Source: Lysobacterales bacterium
GTDB lineage: Bacteria > Pseudomonadota > Gammaproteobacteria > Xanthomonadales > Marinicellaceae
DNA: 64,000 bases
Direction of reading: 5' to 3'
Assembly: GCA_026982315.1 (NCBI GenBank)
Contig: JALSHI010000024.1
Span: 1-64,000, forward strand
Shown one piece after another: positions 19,102 through 29,998 of the stretch (position 1 is the first letter of the stretch; every line of letters begins with the position of its first letter). A program made the translations under genes and the position numbers. The notes beneath the pieces are model-generated. The model worked only from the letters and a program-made list of their open reading frames with translations. It did no database searches and was not told where the DNA came from.

Positions 19102-20052
19102 TTATCCCTTTTTTATCTCAGTGGTGATATAGGTTTCCACCCAACTATGCCCGTTCCATTGGGTAATAAACCCACAATGGCCGCCTCTTGGAAGGATTTT
19201 TAAACGGATGTTTTCTTTTTTTTCCATCCGTTTGAAATCTTTTACAGGAATAATGGGGTCGTCCTGGGCGGTAATCACGTGCGTTTCCGCCCTCAGATTA
19301 TCGAGAATATCATCGATCAACTCATAACCTCGATAGTAATCCCTGGTGCGGGCATAAGGGGTGTGCTGCAATATAAGCACCTGGGTTAATGCGTTCAATG
19401 AGCGCTGTTTTTTCCAATGAGTATCAGAAAAAATATCCGGAAAGAAGTGCTGCTTGCGTTTGAGCGACTTTTTCCATTTGCGCAAAAAGTAGTTGTGATA
19501 AACCGGGTTGGCTTCAATGGCCAGCATGGCGCTGTGCGGGTCAACCACCGGTGAAATGGCAAAAACCTTGTTTAGACGGATATCTTTTTCCGCCGCTACC
19601 GCATTGACGCGGATGGCGAAGTTCCCGCCCAGGGAAAAACCGGTGATAAAAAAATCGGACGGTTGCAGTTTTTGTTGCAACAGCCGAATCGCATCAGCCA
19701 CCTCATTCAGGCGGCAGGAATGAAACAGCCCGCGGTTCAGGTGGTGCGTGTTCCCGTGGTCACGAAAATTCAAGCGGGCGATGCTGATCCCGTGCCGGTA
19801 CAGGGTGTCTGCCAATAGCTGGATATAAGTGGATTCAGCGCGCCCTTCCCACCCATGCAACAACACCATCAGTGGCCCACTTTCTGCCTTTTTAGCCGGT
19901 GTGTAGTGACACAATAATCGGCCATCCGTCGTTTCCAGTAAAATTTCCTGGCTTTTTTCAATAACCGGGTTGGATTTTTTTAAGCGGCGCAATCGCCAGT
20001 GAGAGCTGGCCAGCAAGCTTTGCACGTGAGGATTATCAAGAATCACTTTCAT
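19102..20052 (-). CDS. YheT-family alpha/beta hydrolase
   Basis: 316 residues. LLHGWEGRAES, nucleophile GFSLGGNFA, acid in TAQDDPIIP and catalytic His in RGGHCGF are all in place, and the order matches the YheT/abhydrolase (EMB8) family, probably esterases. Its ATG overlaps the plsC stop (ATGA), placing it last in the gyrB-to-yheT gene run. Substrate unknown. Confidence 0.85.
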   Translation of the reverse strand: MKVILDNPHVQSLLASSHWRLRRLKKSNPVIEKSQEILLETTDGRLLCHYTPAKKAESGPLMVLLHGWEGRAESTYIQLLADTLYRHGISIARLNFRDHGNTHHLNRGLFHSCRLNEVADAIRLLQQKLQPSDFFITGFSLGGNFAIRVNAVAAEKDIRLNKVFAISPVVDPHSAMLAIEANPVYHNYFLRKWKKSLKRKQHFFPDIFSDTHWKKQRSLNALTQVLILQHTPYARTRDYYRGYELIDDILDNLRAETHVITAQDDPIIPVKDFKRMEKKENIRLKILPRGGHCGFITQWNGHSWVETYITTEIKKG

Positions 20053-20828
20053 GACAGCCAGTACCCATCCTGGGTTAATTGCTGTTCAATGGCCCGCTGG
20101 GCCTGTTGGGCCAGTTCTCGCGCTGATCGGGGTTGTTCATCCGCTTGTCTTGTGGGCAATGGTGATAACCAGTGCACAACCGCAAACCCTGGTGGCAAGG
20201 TCAACAGCCGCCAGACATTATGCAAAAAGCTTTCTCCTTGTTGGAAGGGCACTTGCCAATGCCGACGATGCTGGTTGTCCCAATACTCAATGGCCACTGG
20301 CTGGATGGGGCAACCGGTTTCCACGGCCGCTTGCAGCAGCTGCCGATGAAACCGTCCTATAGCAGATCCATCGGTGGTTTTCCCTTCGGGAAAAACAGCC
20401 ACCGCCCTATTTTGTTCCAAGCGCGCCTGCAAGGCCTGCAAAACCCGTTGACGGGAATCGACCCTTCCCCGCTGGTGAAACACCGTATCTCCACATTTGA
20501 CCACCCAACCCAGCACCGGCCAGCGGGCGATTTCCGCCTTGGCCACAAAGCCTGCGGTTTTGGCGCTGTGAATCACCGGGATATCCAGCCAGGAAACATG
20601 GTTGGCCACCAAGAAAACAGGGTTTTCCGCCGCTGTACCATAATGGCGCAATTGCAAACCCAAGGTACGCAGCAACAATTTTGACCAGGACTGAACCATC
20701 ATATCCTGCCAGTGTTGTTTTTGCCAACGCCGGGCCAGCGCAATGCCTGCCAGAACCCCCGGTAACACCACAATCAGCAATAATATCAGGCCCGCGCCAC
20801 GGCCTATGACGCGCAAGGTGGCTTTCAC
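20049..20828 (-). CDS. plsC: 1-acyl-sn-glycerol-3-phosphate acyltransferase family
   Basis: 259 residues, one N-terminal membrane segment (about 8-33). The acyltransferase HX4D motif is NHVSWLD and the acceptor motif is VFPEGKTTDGSAIGRF. Likely makes phosphatidic acid, or acylates another lysolipid. A PlsC-like gene just after gyrB is also found in Pseudomonas (PA0005, lptA). It overlaps the thioesterase gene by ATGA. Confidence 0.88.
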   Translation of the reverse strand: MKATLRVIGRGAGLILLLIVVLPGVLAGIALARRWQKQHWQDMMVQSWSKLLLRTLGLQLRHYGTAAENPVFLVANHVSWLDIPVIHSAKTAGFVAKAEIARWPVLGWVVKCGDTVFHQRGRVDSRQRVLQALQARLEQNRAVAVFPEGKTTDGSAIGRFHRQLLQAAVETGCPIQPVAIEYWDNQHRRHWQVPFQQGESFLHNVWRLLTLPPGFAVVHWLSPLPTRQADEQPRSARELAQQAQRAIEQQLTQDGYWLS

Positions 20829-21247
20829 ACCGGCAACGCCTCTATCACACTCACGGTCAAACGGGCCACGGCCACCCTTTTGTGGGCCTGGTTACGGATA
20901 TCGATATCCCACACTTGGGTGCGTCGGCCGATATGCAACGGCCGGGCACAGGCCTCTATCTGTCCCCGGCGCTGAGCCCGCAAGTGGTTAATATTGAGTT
21001 CCAGCCCAACAGCATGTTGGCCCTCTTCAAGCATCAAAAAGGCACCCAGACTGGCCACTGTTTCCGCCAGGGCCGCACTGGCACCCCCATGCAACAAGCC
21101 GAAAGACTGTGTGGTGCGCTCATCGACCGGCATGCTGGCGCATAAATTGTCATCATTCAGTGCGGTGATACTGATTCCCAAATGGCGCGCCAAACCGGTG
21201 GTTGCCATTTGGTTCAGTTGTTCAATTGGGAGTTTTCTTTTCCACAT
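20825..21247 (-). CDS. Hotdog-fold thioesterase (MenI/EntH-like)
   Basis: 140 residues, single hotdog domain. FGLLHGGASAALAETVAS is the signature of the PaaI/YdiI group, closest to YdiI (MenI) and EntH, which hydrolyse aromatic or aryl-CoA thioesters. The exact substrate is not readable. ATG 21247 is chosen; a TTG 24 bases earlier would add eight residues. Located between DUF3465 and plsC genes. Confidence 0.85.
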   Translation of the reverse strand: MWKRKLPIEQLNQMATTGLARHLGISITALNDDNLCASMPVDERTTQSFGLLHGGASAALAETVASLGAFLMLEEGQHAVGLELNINHLRAQRRGQIEACARPLHIGRRTQVWDIDIRNQAHKRVAVARLTVSVIEALPV

Positions 21248-21274
21248 TATCTGTTTATTTCTGCTCGCCAAGGC

Positions 21275-21739
21275 TTAGTGATAGGTTTTACCCAGATGAC
21301 GAATCCAGCCATCTGGATGGCGCCCTTGTGGATCATGGTGGGTCCAGTGCAATAAACCGCCTTTGCTGTTCGCCTCAAATTGCCCGTAAATTTGTAGTTG
21401 ATCTCCGACTTTTAATGGCACAACCGGCGCTATATCAATGTTATGCGCCACCAAAACCGTTTTCTTGCGATAAGGTATGCGCATCAACCAGCGCTGATGG
21501 CGGCTGCCTTTTTCATCGGTGGCAAGAATTTTTAGCACTGTCCCGGAAGCCAGGACCATCTGCCCGTCCTTCCAGTGTGCATTTTTATTAGTCGGGGCTG
21601 TTGGTTGTTGGACGGGTAATCGGGTATTTGCCTTTTCCAGCCAATCCGGGGCCGCTTTCAGCAAGCCCGCAATCACGACAACAAACACCGCCGGCCATTT
21701 TTTCTTTTTAAAAAGCACAATCAGCCGGCGAGTATTCAT
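21275..21739 (-). CDS. DUF3465 family protein
   Basis: 154 residues, one N-terminal hydrophobic anchor (about 15-28), then a domain ending HHDPQGRHPDGWIRHLGKTYH, which is the conserved end of DUF3465. The fold is probably an OB-like domain facing the periplasm. Function unknown. It starts three bases after the Grx4 fusion gene. Confidence 0.82.
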   Translation of the reverse strand: MNTRRLIVLFKKKKWPAVFVVVIAGLLKAAPDWLEKANTRLPVQQPTAPTNKNAHWKDGQMVLASGTVLKILATDEKGSRHQRWLMRIPYRKKTVLVAHNIDIAPVVPLKVGDQLQIYGQFEANSKGGLLHWTHHDPQGRHPDGWIRHLGKTYH

Positions 21740-21742
21740 GGC

Positions 21743-22648
21743 TTAGCCTGCCATATTCTGCCAGGCCATCATTCCTCCTTTCAGGTTATGCACATTGGTA
21801 AATCCTTTTTTGCGGAAGAATTCTGCAGCGCCCTGACTGCTATTGCCCAGATTGCAGACAAAAACCAAAGGGGTTTCCTTGGGCAATGTTTCAATTTCCT
21901 CAACCGCTTTTTTGTCCAGCCTGCGAGCCCCTGGAACGGTTCCCGTCGCCATTTGTTGTTCCGAGCGCACATCGTACACCCGGATCGGCTCTCCTGCCTC
22001 AAGCCGCTGCTTCAGTTCTTTGGGGGTGATATCTTTGACCGGTGGCGGCTCATTGGGGTTTTTAATCACAAGGCCAGAGCCCTGAATATCGTCCACCCAA
22101 TCGATTTCAATGCCATTTGCCCGCTTGGCCGTGCCAATGTCCATGTAAATGGGGATACCGGCTGCATCAGCGACAACTTCATAACCTTTTGGAGTCTCAA
22201 CACTGAAACGGGTGTTAAACTGGTCATCAATGGTCAGATATAACACCTGATCGGCCAATTCTGCGATTCCAGACTCAATATGTTTTCTGGCCTCGTCGGT
22301 AATAGATATTTCCGGAACACTGCGATCAGGCGGATCAAGCCCAAGTAGCTCGTGCAGTTCGCCTGTGTTATACATTTCAGTCACAATATCATTTCCACCC
22401 ACCAGTTCGCCCTTCACATAGAGCTGTGGGATCGTCGGCCATTGCCCATACGCTTTTATGCCTTCGCGCACGGCTTGGTCTTCCAATACATTGAAGGTGG
22501 CAAAATTATCACCCAGAAGATCCTTTAAAATACGGACCGTATTTGCTGAAAAACCGCACATGGGCGCTTGTGGCGTTCCTTTCATAAAAAGAATCACCGG
22601 TTGGCTCTTTACCAACTGGTTAATTTTTTCCATTATTTTGTCTGTCAT
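21743..22648 (-). CDS. Monothiol glutaredoxin - A-type-like - rhodanese fusion
   Basis: 301 residues with three domains. Residues 1-105 are a Grx4 monothiol glutaredoxin with the CGFS site at 31-34 and the glutathione-binding WPTIPQLYV and GGNDI motifs. Residues about 112-200 resemble the A-type Fe-S carrier fold (IscA/Erp[13 protein letters not shown] matches the usual GSGF.F.NPN) but contain no Cys, so the cluster ligands are lost. Residues about 205-301 are a rhodanese domain with Cys265 in FVCNLGNSS. It lies 14 bases after gyrB. A role in Fe-S cluster handling or sulfur relay is inference. Confidence 0.9.
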   Translation of the reverse strand: MTDKIMEKINQLVKSQPVILFMKGTPQAPMCGFSANTVRILKDLLGDNFATFNVLEDQAVREGIKAYGQWPTIPQLYVKGELVGGNDIVTEMYNTGELHELLGLDPPDRSVPEISITDEARKHIESGIAELADQVLYLTIDDQFNTRFSVETPKGYEVVADAAGIPIYMDIGTAKRANGIEIDWVDDIQGSGLVIKNPNEPPPVKDITPKELKQRLEAGEPIRVYDVRSEQQMATGTVPGARRLDKKAVEEIETLPKETPLVFVCNLGNSSQGAAEFFRKKGFTNVHNLKGGMMAWQNMAG

Positions 22649-22662
22649 TTTTTTATCCTTTT

Positions 22663-25065
<2,403 letters not shown>

Positions 25066-25077
25066 TCAATGACTTGA

Positions 25078-25086
25078 ATTATAACA
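25078..25086 (-). promoter_or_regulatory. Extended -10 promoter for gyrB
   Basis: Read on the reverse strand, TGTTATAAT gives a perfect TATAAT with the TGN extension. Transcription would start near 25071, only about 20 bases before the gyrB ATG. No good -35 lies 17 bases upstream, as is common for extended -10 promoters. Confidence 0.6.
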
Positions 25087-25158
25087 GATGAACACTTTTC
25101 TCACTGCTTGTTTACCCCACCTTTGAGGACGAAACAGAAGGATGAGAAGGCTTGCGGC

Positions 25159-26253
25159 CTAGAAGGAAACCCCCATATCCTGTTCCACGTGAAACACACT
25201 GGTTTCATTGTTTCGGCAAAACAGGTTTTTCAGGGTTTCCGGATGCAAACTACTGACAAAAACCTGGGTTTTTATTTCTGAAAACGCTTCTATAACAAAT
25301 TCCAAACGTTGTTTGTCCAACTCTGAATCGACATCATCCAGACAAATCACTGGCCATTGACTGGTTAATGAATGAATGACTTCCAGCTGGGACAGATAAA
25401 GGGCCATGGCAACAATCTTTTTTTGCCCCCGGGAAAGAATCTTTTTTGCCTCTTCACAGTGGGATCTAATCAGCATATCCATCCTGTGCGGCCCTATGGA
25501 AACAACACCATAGCGGATATTCCTGCTGTCACTTTCACAAAAGGCATCAAACAGGGGCTCACCCTGCCTCCAACCACGGCGATATTCAATATCTACCTGA
25601 AGCGCCTCTAGTTGCATCGTTTCCAGCCGCGTTTGAAATGCCGTTTTTAGCGAAGAAAAAACGGTAGCGCGATTTTCACTCAGCGCCTCCCCCACCTCCG
25701 CCAGCTGTTCATACCAGAAATGGCGTTGCTCACGCTTAACTTCTTTTTGCTTAAGTAGTGCATTGGCTTGCAGCAAAATCTTGCGGTACTTTTTCCAGGT
25801 AAGCAAATGAGAAGGTTTCACGTGAAACGTTAGCCAATCCAAAAACCGCCGTTTGAACTCCGGCCCTAAATCAATGAGGTAGTAAGAATCACTGTGAATG
25901 GACACCACTGGCAAAAGAAGAGACAAAGGGGAAACCCCCGCCAGGGGGTGTCCTTGCAGTCGCGCCTTCATTTGGCCGGTTTTGTCTTTTGACAACCCCA
26001 AACAGTGCGCGTTTCCATTTTTTAAAATTTCCCCGTAGACTGATACCATGGATTGACCATGGCGAATCAGGGAATGAATTCCTCCTGCACGAAAGGATTT
26101 TCCACTGGATAAAAAATGAACAGATTCCAGAAATGAGGTCTTTCCAATACCGTTAGGTCCTGTCAGGATATTGACGCCCGCAATCGGTTGCCAGTCTACC
26201 AATGGTAGACACCGAAAATTCTCGATAAGTAGGCGATTCAAATAAACGGACAT
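25159..26253 (-). CDS. recF: DNA replication and repair protein RecF
   Basis: Binds gapped DNA and helps RecOR load RecA. 364 residues. SMC-like ATPase with Walker A GPNGIGKTS, and Walker B VICLDDVDSELD followed by the D-loop. The upstream in-frame start at 26298 would add 15 atypical residues; ATG 26253 begins MSVYLNRLLIENFR, matching the family. Fifty-six bases after dnaN. The coding sequence carries two parS-like sites, both encoding Phe-His-Val. Confidence 0.96.
   Translation of the reverse strand: MSVYLNRLLIENFRCLPLVDWQPIAGVNILTGPNGIGKTSFLESVHFLSSGKSFRAGGIHSLIRHGQSMVSVYGEILKNGNAHCLGLSKDKTGQMKARLQGHPLAGVSPLSLLLPVVSIHSDSYYLIDLGPEFKRRFLDWLTFHVKPSHLLTWKKYRKILLQANALLKQKEVKREQRHFWYEQLAEVGEALSENRATVFSSLKTAFQTRLETMQLEALQVDIEYRRGWRQGEPLFDAFCESDSRNIRYGVVSIGPHRMDMLIRSHCEEAKKILSRGQKKIVAMALYLSQLEVIHSLTSQWPVICLDDVDSELDKQRLEFVIEAFSEIKTQVFVSSLHPETLKNLFCRNNETSVFHVEQDMGVSF
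25181..25196. promoter_or_regulatory. parS-like ParB binding site 1
   Basis: TGTTCCACGTGAAACA matches the bacterial parS consensus TGTTNCACGTGAAACA at every position. It lies inside the last codons of recF. ParB spreads from such sites near the origin to direct chromosome segregation and SMC loading. No parA or parB gene is in the window. Confidence 0.85.
25814..25829. promoter_or_regulatory. parS-like ParB binding site 2
   Basis: The 16-mer matches parS at 14 of 16 positions; the inner 14 bases GTTTCACGTGAAAC (25815-25828) form a perfect palindrome identical to the consensus core. It is inside recF, 633 bases from the first site. Confidence 0.75.
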
Positions 26254-26309
26254 GGTTAGCCCACCACTATCAAAGGGAGGTCGGCCAATGGCAGGCAATC
26301 AAAAAACAA

Positions 26310-27422
26310 CTACAGGCGCAGTGGCATAACGATTTGACGACACTGAACGCTATCGGGATCGCGAATCACGCAACTGCTGGTGGCATCCTTAAAGCTGAAA
26401 AGCACCTTCTCACTGTCAAGGCTGTTAATGGCATCAAGCAGGTAATTCACATTGAAACCCGTACCCAGTTCAGCAATGTCTGTTTCTACAGGTAGTTCCT
26501 CTTCTGAGGTTTCATGCTCCGGATTGTGTCCTGTTATAACAAGTTTATTTGGTGATATTTTAAATTTAACCCCTTTGTACTGTTCGTTGGAAAGAATCGA
26601 GGCCCGTAGAAAGGCCGCCCGCGCCTGTTCCTTATCAACCTCCATGTTCAGGTTAATATCCAGGGGAATCACCAGATTGTAATCCGGAAAACTGCCATCA
26701 ATGAGCTTTGACGTAAAGGCTGTTTGTCCCAGTGTGGCGCTGATATGGTTCCGGCCAATCTTTACCTGGATGGTTTCTGGCGCATCTTTCAGCAATTTTT
26801 GTAATTCGATCACACCTTTTCGCGGAATGATAATCCGATGCTTGATGTTTTTAGTGTTTTCAAAATCCGCCTCCGCCAGTGCCAATCGGTGTCCATCCGT
26901 GGCCACACAGCGAATCTTATTATCATCCAGCTCCAATAAAAGCCCATTAAGGAAATAACGCACATCCTGGCTGGCCATGGCAAAGGCCGTTTGTTGTAGC
27001 AGACGGATCAGGTCATCCGTTTTGACCTCAAAGCGATTAACCGCCTGAACACCTTCAATCAAAGGATATTCTTTTGCTGGCAGGGATGCCAGGGAGAAAC
27101 GGCTTCTGTTGGCGCTGACACTCACTTTTGATGCATCATCATTTTGCTGAATGGTGATGAGAGAGCCATCGGGCAAGGCTTTGCAAATATCAAAGATTTT
27201 TCGGGCGGGAATGGTGGTGGCGCCAGGTTCATGCACTTCGACGGCCAAGGCACTGCGCATTTCCACCTCAAGGTCGCTGCCGACAATGGTTACATGCTGA
27301 TTGTCAGGCTCTGTGCTGAAGAAAAAATTACCCAGAATCGGAAGGGTTTGTTTTCTCTCGATCACGCCGATGGTCTGCCCAAGGGCATGGAGTAGAGTTT
27401 CTCGCTGTGCTGTTATTTTCAT
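26310..27422 (-). CDS. dnaN: DNA polymerase III subunit beta (sliding clamp)
   Basis: Processivity clamp of the replicase. 370 residues, three repeated clamp domains, full length. N-terminus MKITAQRETLLHALGQTIGVIERKQTLPILGN and C-terminus ending in VMPLRL are typical, the last being part of the conserved clamp end. It lies between dnaA and recF on the same strand, 197 bases after dnaA. Confidence 0.97.
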   Translation of the reverse strand: MKITAQRETLLHALGQTIGVIERKQTLPILGNFFFSTEPDNQHVTIVGSDLEVEMRSALAVEVHEPGATTIPARKIFDICKALPDGSLITIQQNDDASKVSVSANRSRFSLASLPAKEYPLIEGVQAVNRFEVKTDDLIRLLQQTAFAMASQDVRYFLNGLLLELDDNKIRCVATDGHRLALAEADFENTKNIKHRIIIPRKGVIELQKLLKDAPETIQVKIGRNHISATLGQTAFTSKLIDGSFPDYNLVIPLDINLNMEVDKEQARAAFLRASILSNEQYKGVKFKISPNKLVITGHNPEHETSEEELPVETDIAELGTGFNVNYLLDAINSLDSEKVLFSFKDATSSCVIRDPDSVQCRQIVMPLRL

Positions 27423-27459
27423 TATCTTTATAAAGAATAGTCGTTATAGGATGGAACAA

Positions 27460-27509
27460 CCTTGGGGAAAAACGCCTAACGGGTTGATTTTAAGGCAAAA
27501 TCCCCAAGG
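27460..27509. repeat. 9-bp inverted repeat in the dnaA-dnaN spacer
   Basis: CCTTGGGGA (27460-27468) and TCCCCAAGG (27501-27509) are perfect reverse complements with 32 bases between them, upstream of dnaN. No T-run follows, so it is not a typical terminator. It could be an operator or part of the origin structure; nothing decides this. Confidence 0.5.
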
Positions 27510-27526
27510 GATGCAAAAGATTAGCT

Positions 27527-27617
27527 TGTGGACAGCTTGTGGATAAAAAAGAGGCGGATTTTTATCCCCTTTTTATCCACAGCTTACTCAAGGTTTATCC
27601 TGGGTTTCTGTGGTTAA
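27527..27617. other. DnaA-box cluster, candidate oriC or dnaN/dnaA control region
   Basis: Two perfect DnaA boxes face each other: TGTGGATAA (27538-27546) and TTATCCACA (27573-27581). They sit inside a 12-bp perfect inverted repeat (27538-27549 and 27570-27581). Three further near matches are TGTGGTTAA (27609-27617, 8 of 9), TGTGGACAG (27527-27535, 7 of 9) and TTATCCCCT (27562-27570, 7 of 9). Five boxes in 91 bases is far above chance. The cluster lies between dnaA and dnaN, and the spacer upstream of dnaA has no consensus box. Confidence 0.7.
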
Positions 27618-27619
27618 AA

Positions 27620-28930
27620 TTACTCTGTGAGCAAGTTAATCAGCTTTTGTTTGTCTTCGGCGTAATCCGGTTCCTCAGTAAATAGTTGTTCCATTTTTCG
27701 GCAAGCGTGCAAAACAGTGGTGTGATCCCGGCCGCCAAAGGCTTCGCCTATTTCCGGCAAACTTTTATCCGTGAGTTCCTTGGCCAGATACATGGCCATT
27801 TGACGAGGACGGGCAATGGAACGGGTGCGTTTTTTTGAAAGCAGATCACTAAGGCGAATGTTGTAGTAATTGGCTATGGTTTTCTGAATGTTTTCGATGG
27901 TGACTTGGCGGTGGTGGATGGAAAACAGCTCGCGCAAGGTTTTTTTGGTGAATTCGATATCAATGGTGGCGCCGGTGAAACGGGCATTGGCCCATAAGGT
28001 ATTGAGAGCCCCTTCTAATTCGCGAATATTGGACCGCAGTTTTTTGGCAATATAAAAAGCCACCTTGTCAGAAATCTGAATGCCTTGCTGGCGCGCTTTA
28101 TGCAGGAGAATGGCCACCCGGGTTTCAAAATCGGGTGGATCAATGGCCACACTTAATCCCCAGCCCAGGCGGGACTTCAGGCGGTTTTTTAATCCATTGA
28201 CTTCCTTGGGATAGCGGTCACAGGTAATAATCACGCGTTGTTTGAGTTCAAGCAGGGAGTTGAAAGTGTGAAAAAACTCCTCCTGGGTTCGTTCTTTACC
28301 GGCAAAAAACTGGATATCATCAATTAATAAGGCGTCAACGGAGCGAAATTGCTCTTTGAGCCGGTCCATTTCCTGATTTTTGATAGCGCGAATGGTGGCA
28401 TTAACGAATTGCTCTGAATGAGTGTAATAGACAATGGCCTGTGGCTGGCGCTCCAGAATGCGGTTACCGATGGCGTGAAGCAAATGGGTTTTTCCCAAGC
28501 CGGTAGAGCCATACAACAGTAAAGGGTTAAATTGTGTCAGAGGTTCTTCAGCAATTTGTAAAGCGGAGGCTTTGGCAATGGCATTGGATTGCCCTTCCAC
28601 AAAATTTTCAAAAGTAAAGCGCGCGTCAATATTGGATTTCAGTCGTGCCTGTGGGCGATCTCGGGGAGGATCCGGCTTTTCCTTGGTTTGTGGTTGGGCG
28701 CCTGTTCCCAAACAAAGGTTAACCTCGCAAGGATGTTGAAGAATGTCTTCACATGCCTTGCGGATAAGATCAAGATAATTGTCCCGAACCCGATGGGCCA
28801 AAATTTCATTGGGTGCAAAAAGTTCAAGTCCGGTTGTTGTTTCTTTAACCCGCAATGGCTTTAAAAAAAGCGCAATGTCGTTTTTGTCAAGTTCCGCCTG
28901 CAGACGTTTTAGACATTTATCCCAAAGCAT
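27620..28930 (-). CDS. dnaA: Chromosomal replication initiator DnaA
   Basis: Binds DnaA boxes and opens oriC. 436 residues: N-terminal DnaB-interaction domain, a short linker (about 90-110), the AAA+ domain with Walker A GSTGLGKTH and Walker B LLIDDIQF, and the C-terminal DNA-binding domain with the signature GGRDHTTVLHACRK. ATG 28930 has AGGGAAAG about eight bases upstream and begins MLWDKCLKRLQ as expected; a TTG at 28951 is in frame but less likely. The second residue of Walker A is Ser-Thr instead of the common Gly-Val. Confidence 0.97.
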   Translation of the reverse strand: MLWDKCLKRLQAELDKNDIALFLKPLRVKETTTGLELFAPNEILAHRVRDNYLDLIRKACEDILQHPCEVNLCLGTGAQPQTKEKPDPPRDRPQARLKSNIDARFTFENFVEGQSNAIAKASALQIAEEPLTQFNPLLLYGSTGLGKTHLLHAIGNRILERQPQAIVYYTHSEQFVNATIRAIKNQEMDRLKEQFRSVDALLIDDIQFFAGKERTQEEFFHTFNSLLELKQRVIITCDRYPKEVNGLKNRLKSRLGWGLSVAIDPPDFETRVAILLHKARQQGIQISDKVAFYIAKKLRSNIRELEGALNTLWANARFTGATIDIEFTKKTLRELFSIHHRQVTIENIQKTIANYYNIRLSDLLSKKRTRSIARPRQMAMYLAKELTDKSLPEIGEAFGGRDHTTVLHACRKMEQLFTEEPDYAEDKQKLINLLTE

Positions 28931-29307
28931 CGATGATCTTTCCCTGGTCAATATATAAGGCCTATGTAAAACAGGTTTCCGGTGAGAAAATTGTCAACGG
29001 GGCATCTTAGCACCACACAGACACATGCTTTTTAAAAAATGGTGAATCAACATTTTTGTCAATCAGTTTATGTATTGATGCACCTGGGAGGATATTAATA
29101 AAATTAATACACTGTTCACCCAGCATTTGCTGATGGTAAAAAGCCATTTTGCTTGAAAAGGTTGGCAAAAAAAGGTATGCTTTCCCACCTTTTTGGGAAG
29201 CGCCAGGCATGATTCCCCCTCGGAGCTGCTCTGCCGGTGGAGAGAGTGGATCCGGCGACTCCCTATTATGATGATTGTCTAAAGCCAATTCAGACGGAAA
29301 GAATACC
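28931..29307. other. Intergenic region between dnaA and rpmH (377 bases)
   Basis: The longest non-coding stretch in the window, between divergent dnaA and rpmH. It is A+T-rich, with a run around GATATTAATAAAATTAATAC (29091-29110). I found no TTATNCACA on either strand, although this is the oriC position in Pseudomonas. It holds the rpmH promoter and the presumed dnaA promoter; an AT-rich TATATA lies just upstream of dnaA but without a good -35. Confidence 0.6.
29153..29181 (+). promoter_or_regulatory. Promoter for rpmH-rnpA-yidC
   Basis: -35 TTGAAA (29153-29158) and -10 TATGCT (29176-29181) are 17 bases apart. Transcription would start near 29188, giving a leader of about 120 bases before rpmH. 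Confidence 0.55.
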
Positions 29308-29448
29308 ATGAAAAGAACCTATCAACCCAGTAAAATTAAACGGGCCAGAACCCATGGGTTTCGTGCCCGCATGAAAACAGCCAGTGGCCGTGCAGTGATT
29401 AATGCGCGCCGAGCCAAGGGACGCAAGCGGCTGACCGTGTCCGGCTAA
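29308..29448 (+). CDS. rpmH: 50S ribosomal protein L34
   Basis: 46 residues, very basic, full length: begins [19 protein letters not shown] and ends GRKRLTVSG. Too short to appear in a long-ORF scan. A GGAAAG lies upstream of the ATG. It is divergent from dnaA and starts the rpmH-rnpA-yidC run, as in most bacteria. Confidence 0.98.
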   Translation: MKRTYQPSKIKRARTHGFRARMKTASGRAVINARRAKGRKRLTVSG

Positions 29449-29542
29449 CAGAAACAACCTCCTTTTTAGATGATATTGGCCAACGGGAAAAACACGCCTG
29501 AAGGTTGTAAATGCTAGTCTGGACGGGAAAAGCCGGTGTTTT

Positions 29543-29998
29543 TTGATTCTGTGCCATTGGCCAAAGCCGTTGATTGATTCCACTGGAAACAAAAACAGTG
29601 AGCCGGAGAAAAAAAGAACCGGCAGCGCATTTCCAAAATCAGCCCGGCTACTGAAGAAAAGTCAGTATGACCGGGTTTTTTCCCGTTCAATCAAAGTATC
29701 GGATCAGTATTTTTTGATACTGATGCACCAACGGAATAAAACATCTTTCTCTGCAAAACCTCGTCTTGGTTTGGTGATTTCCAAAAAAGTGGACAGACGC
29801 GCTGTGGGCAGGAACCGCATCAAAAGGCTGGTGAGGGAAAGTTTTCGCCAACAAAAACATATACCCGCATGTGACTTTGTGGTGATTGGCCGGCCAGCAG
29901 CGAAAGCAGCCAGCAATACCCAATTGCTTCACAGTCTTGACACCTTGTGGCATCAGGCCAGTATTCAATTCACTCAACGCAGAAAAAAACATGAATAA
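29543..29998 (+). CDS. rnpA: Ribonuclease P protein component
   Basis: Protein subunit that helps the RNase P RNA mature tRNA 5' ends. The conserved core runs from FPKSARLLKKSQYDRVF through RLGLVISKKV and the RNR box GRNRIKRLVRESFR. The C-terminus overlaps yidC by eight bases. The start is unclear: no ATG or GTG is in frame upstream of the core; TTG codons at 29543 and 29570 are the only usual alternatives, and both give a longer N-terminus (151 or 142 residues) than most RnpA (about 120-135). Confidence 0.88.
   Translation: MILCHWPKPLIDSTGNKNSEPEKKRTGSAFPKSARLLKKSQYDRVFSRSIKVSDQYFLILMHQRNKTSFSAKPRLGLVISKKVDRRAVGRNRIKRLVRESFRQQKHIPACDFVVIGRPAAKAASNTQLLHSLDTLWHQASIQFTQRRKKHE

Noticed and set aside
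27460-27509. Terminator at the end of dnaA
   Set aside because: The 9-bp inverted repeat has a 32-base loop and no T-run, so it is listed only as a repeat.
28931-29307. oriC in the dnaA-rpmH gap
   Set aside because: A+T-rich, but no consensus DnaA box on either strand; it remains possible only with degenerate boxes.
29449-29991. yidD between rnpA and yidC
   Set aside because: rnpA overlaps yidC, leaving no space; no YidD-like frame is present.
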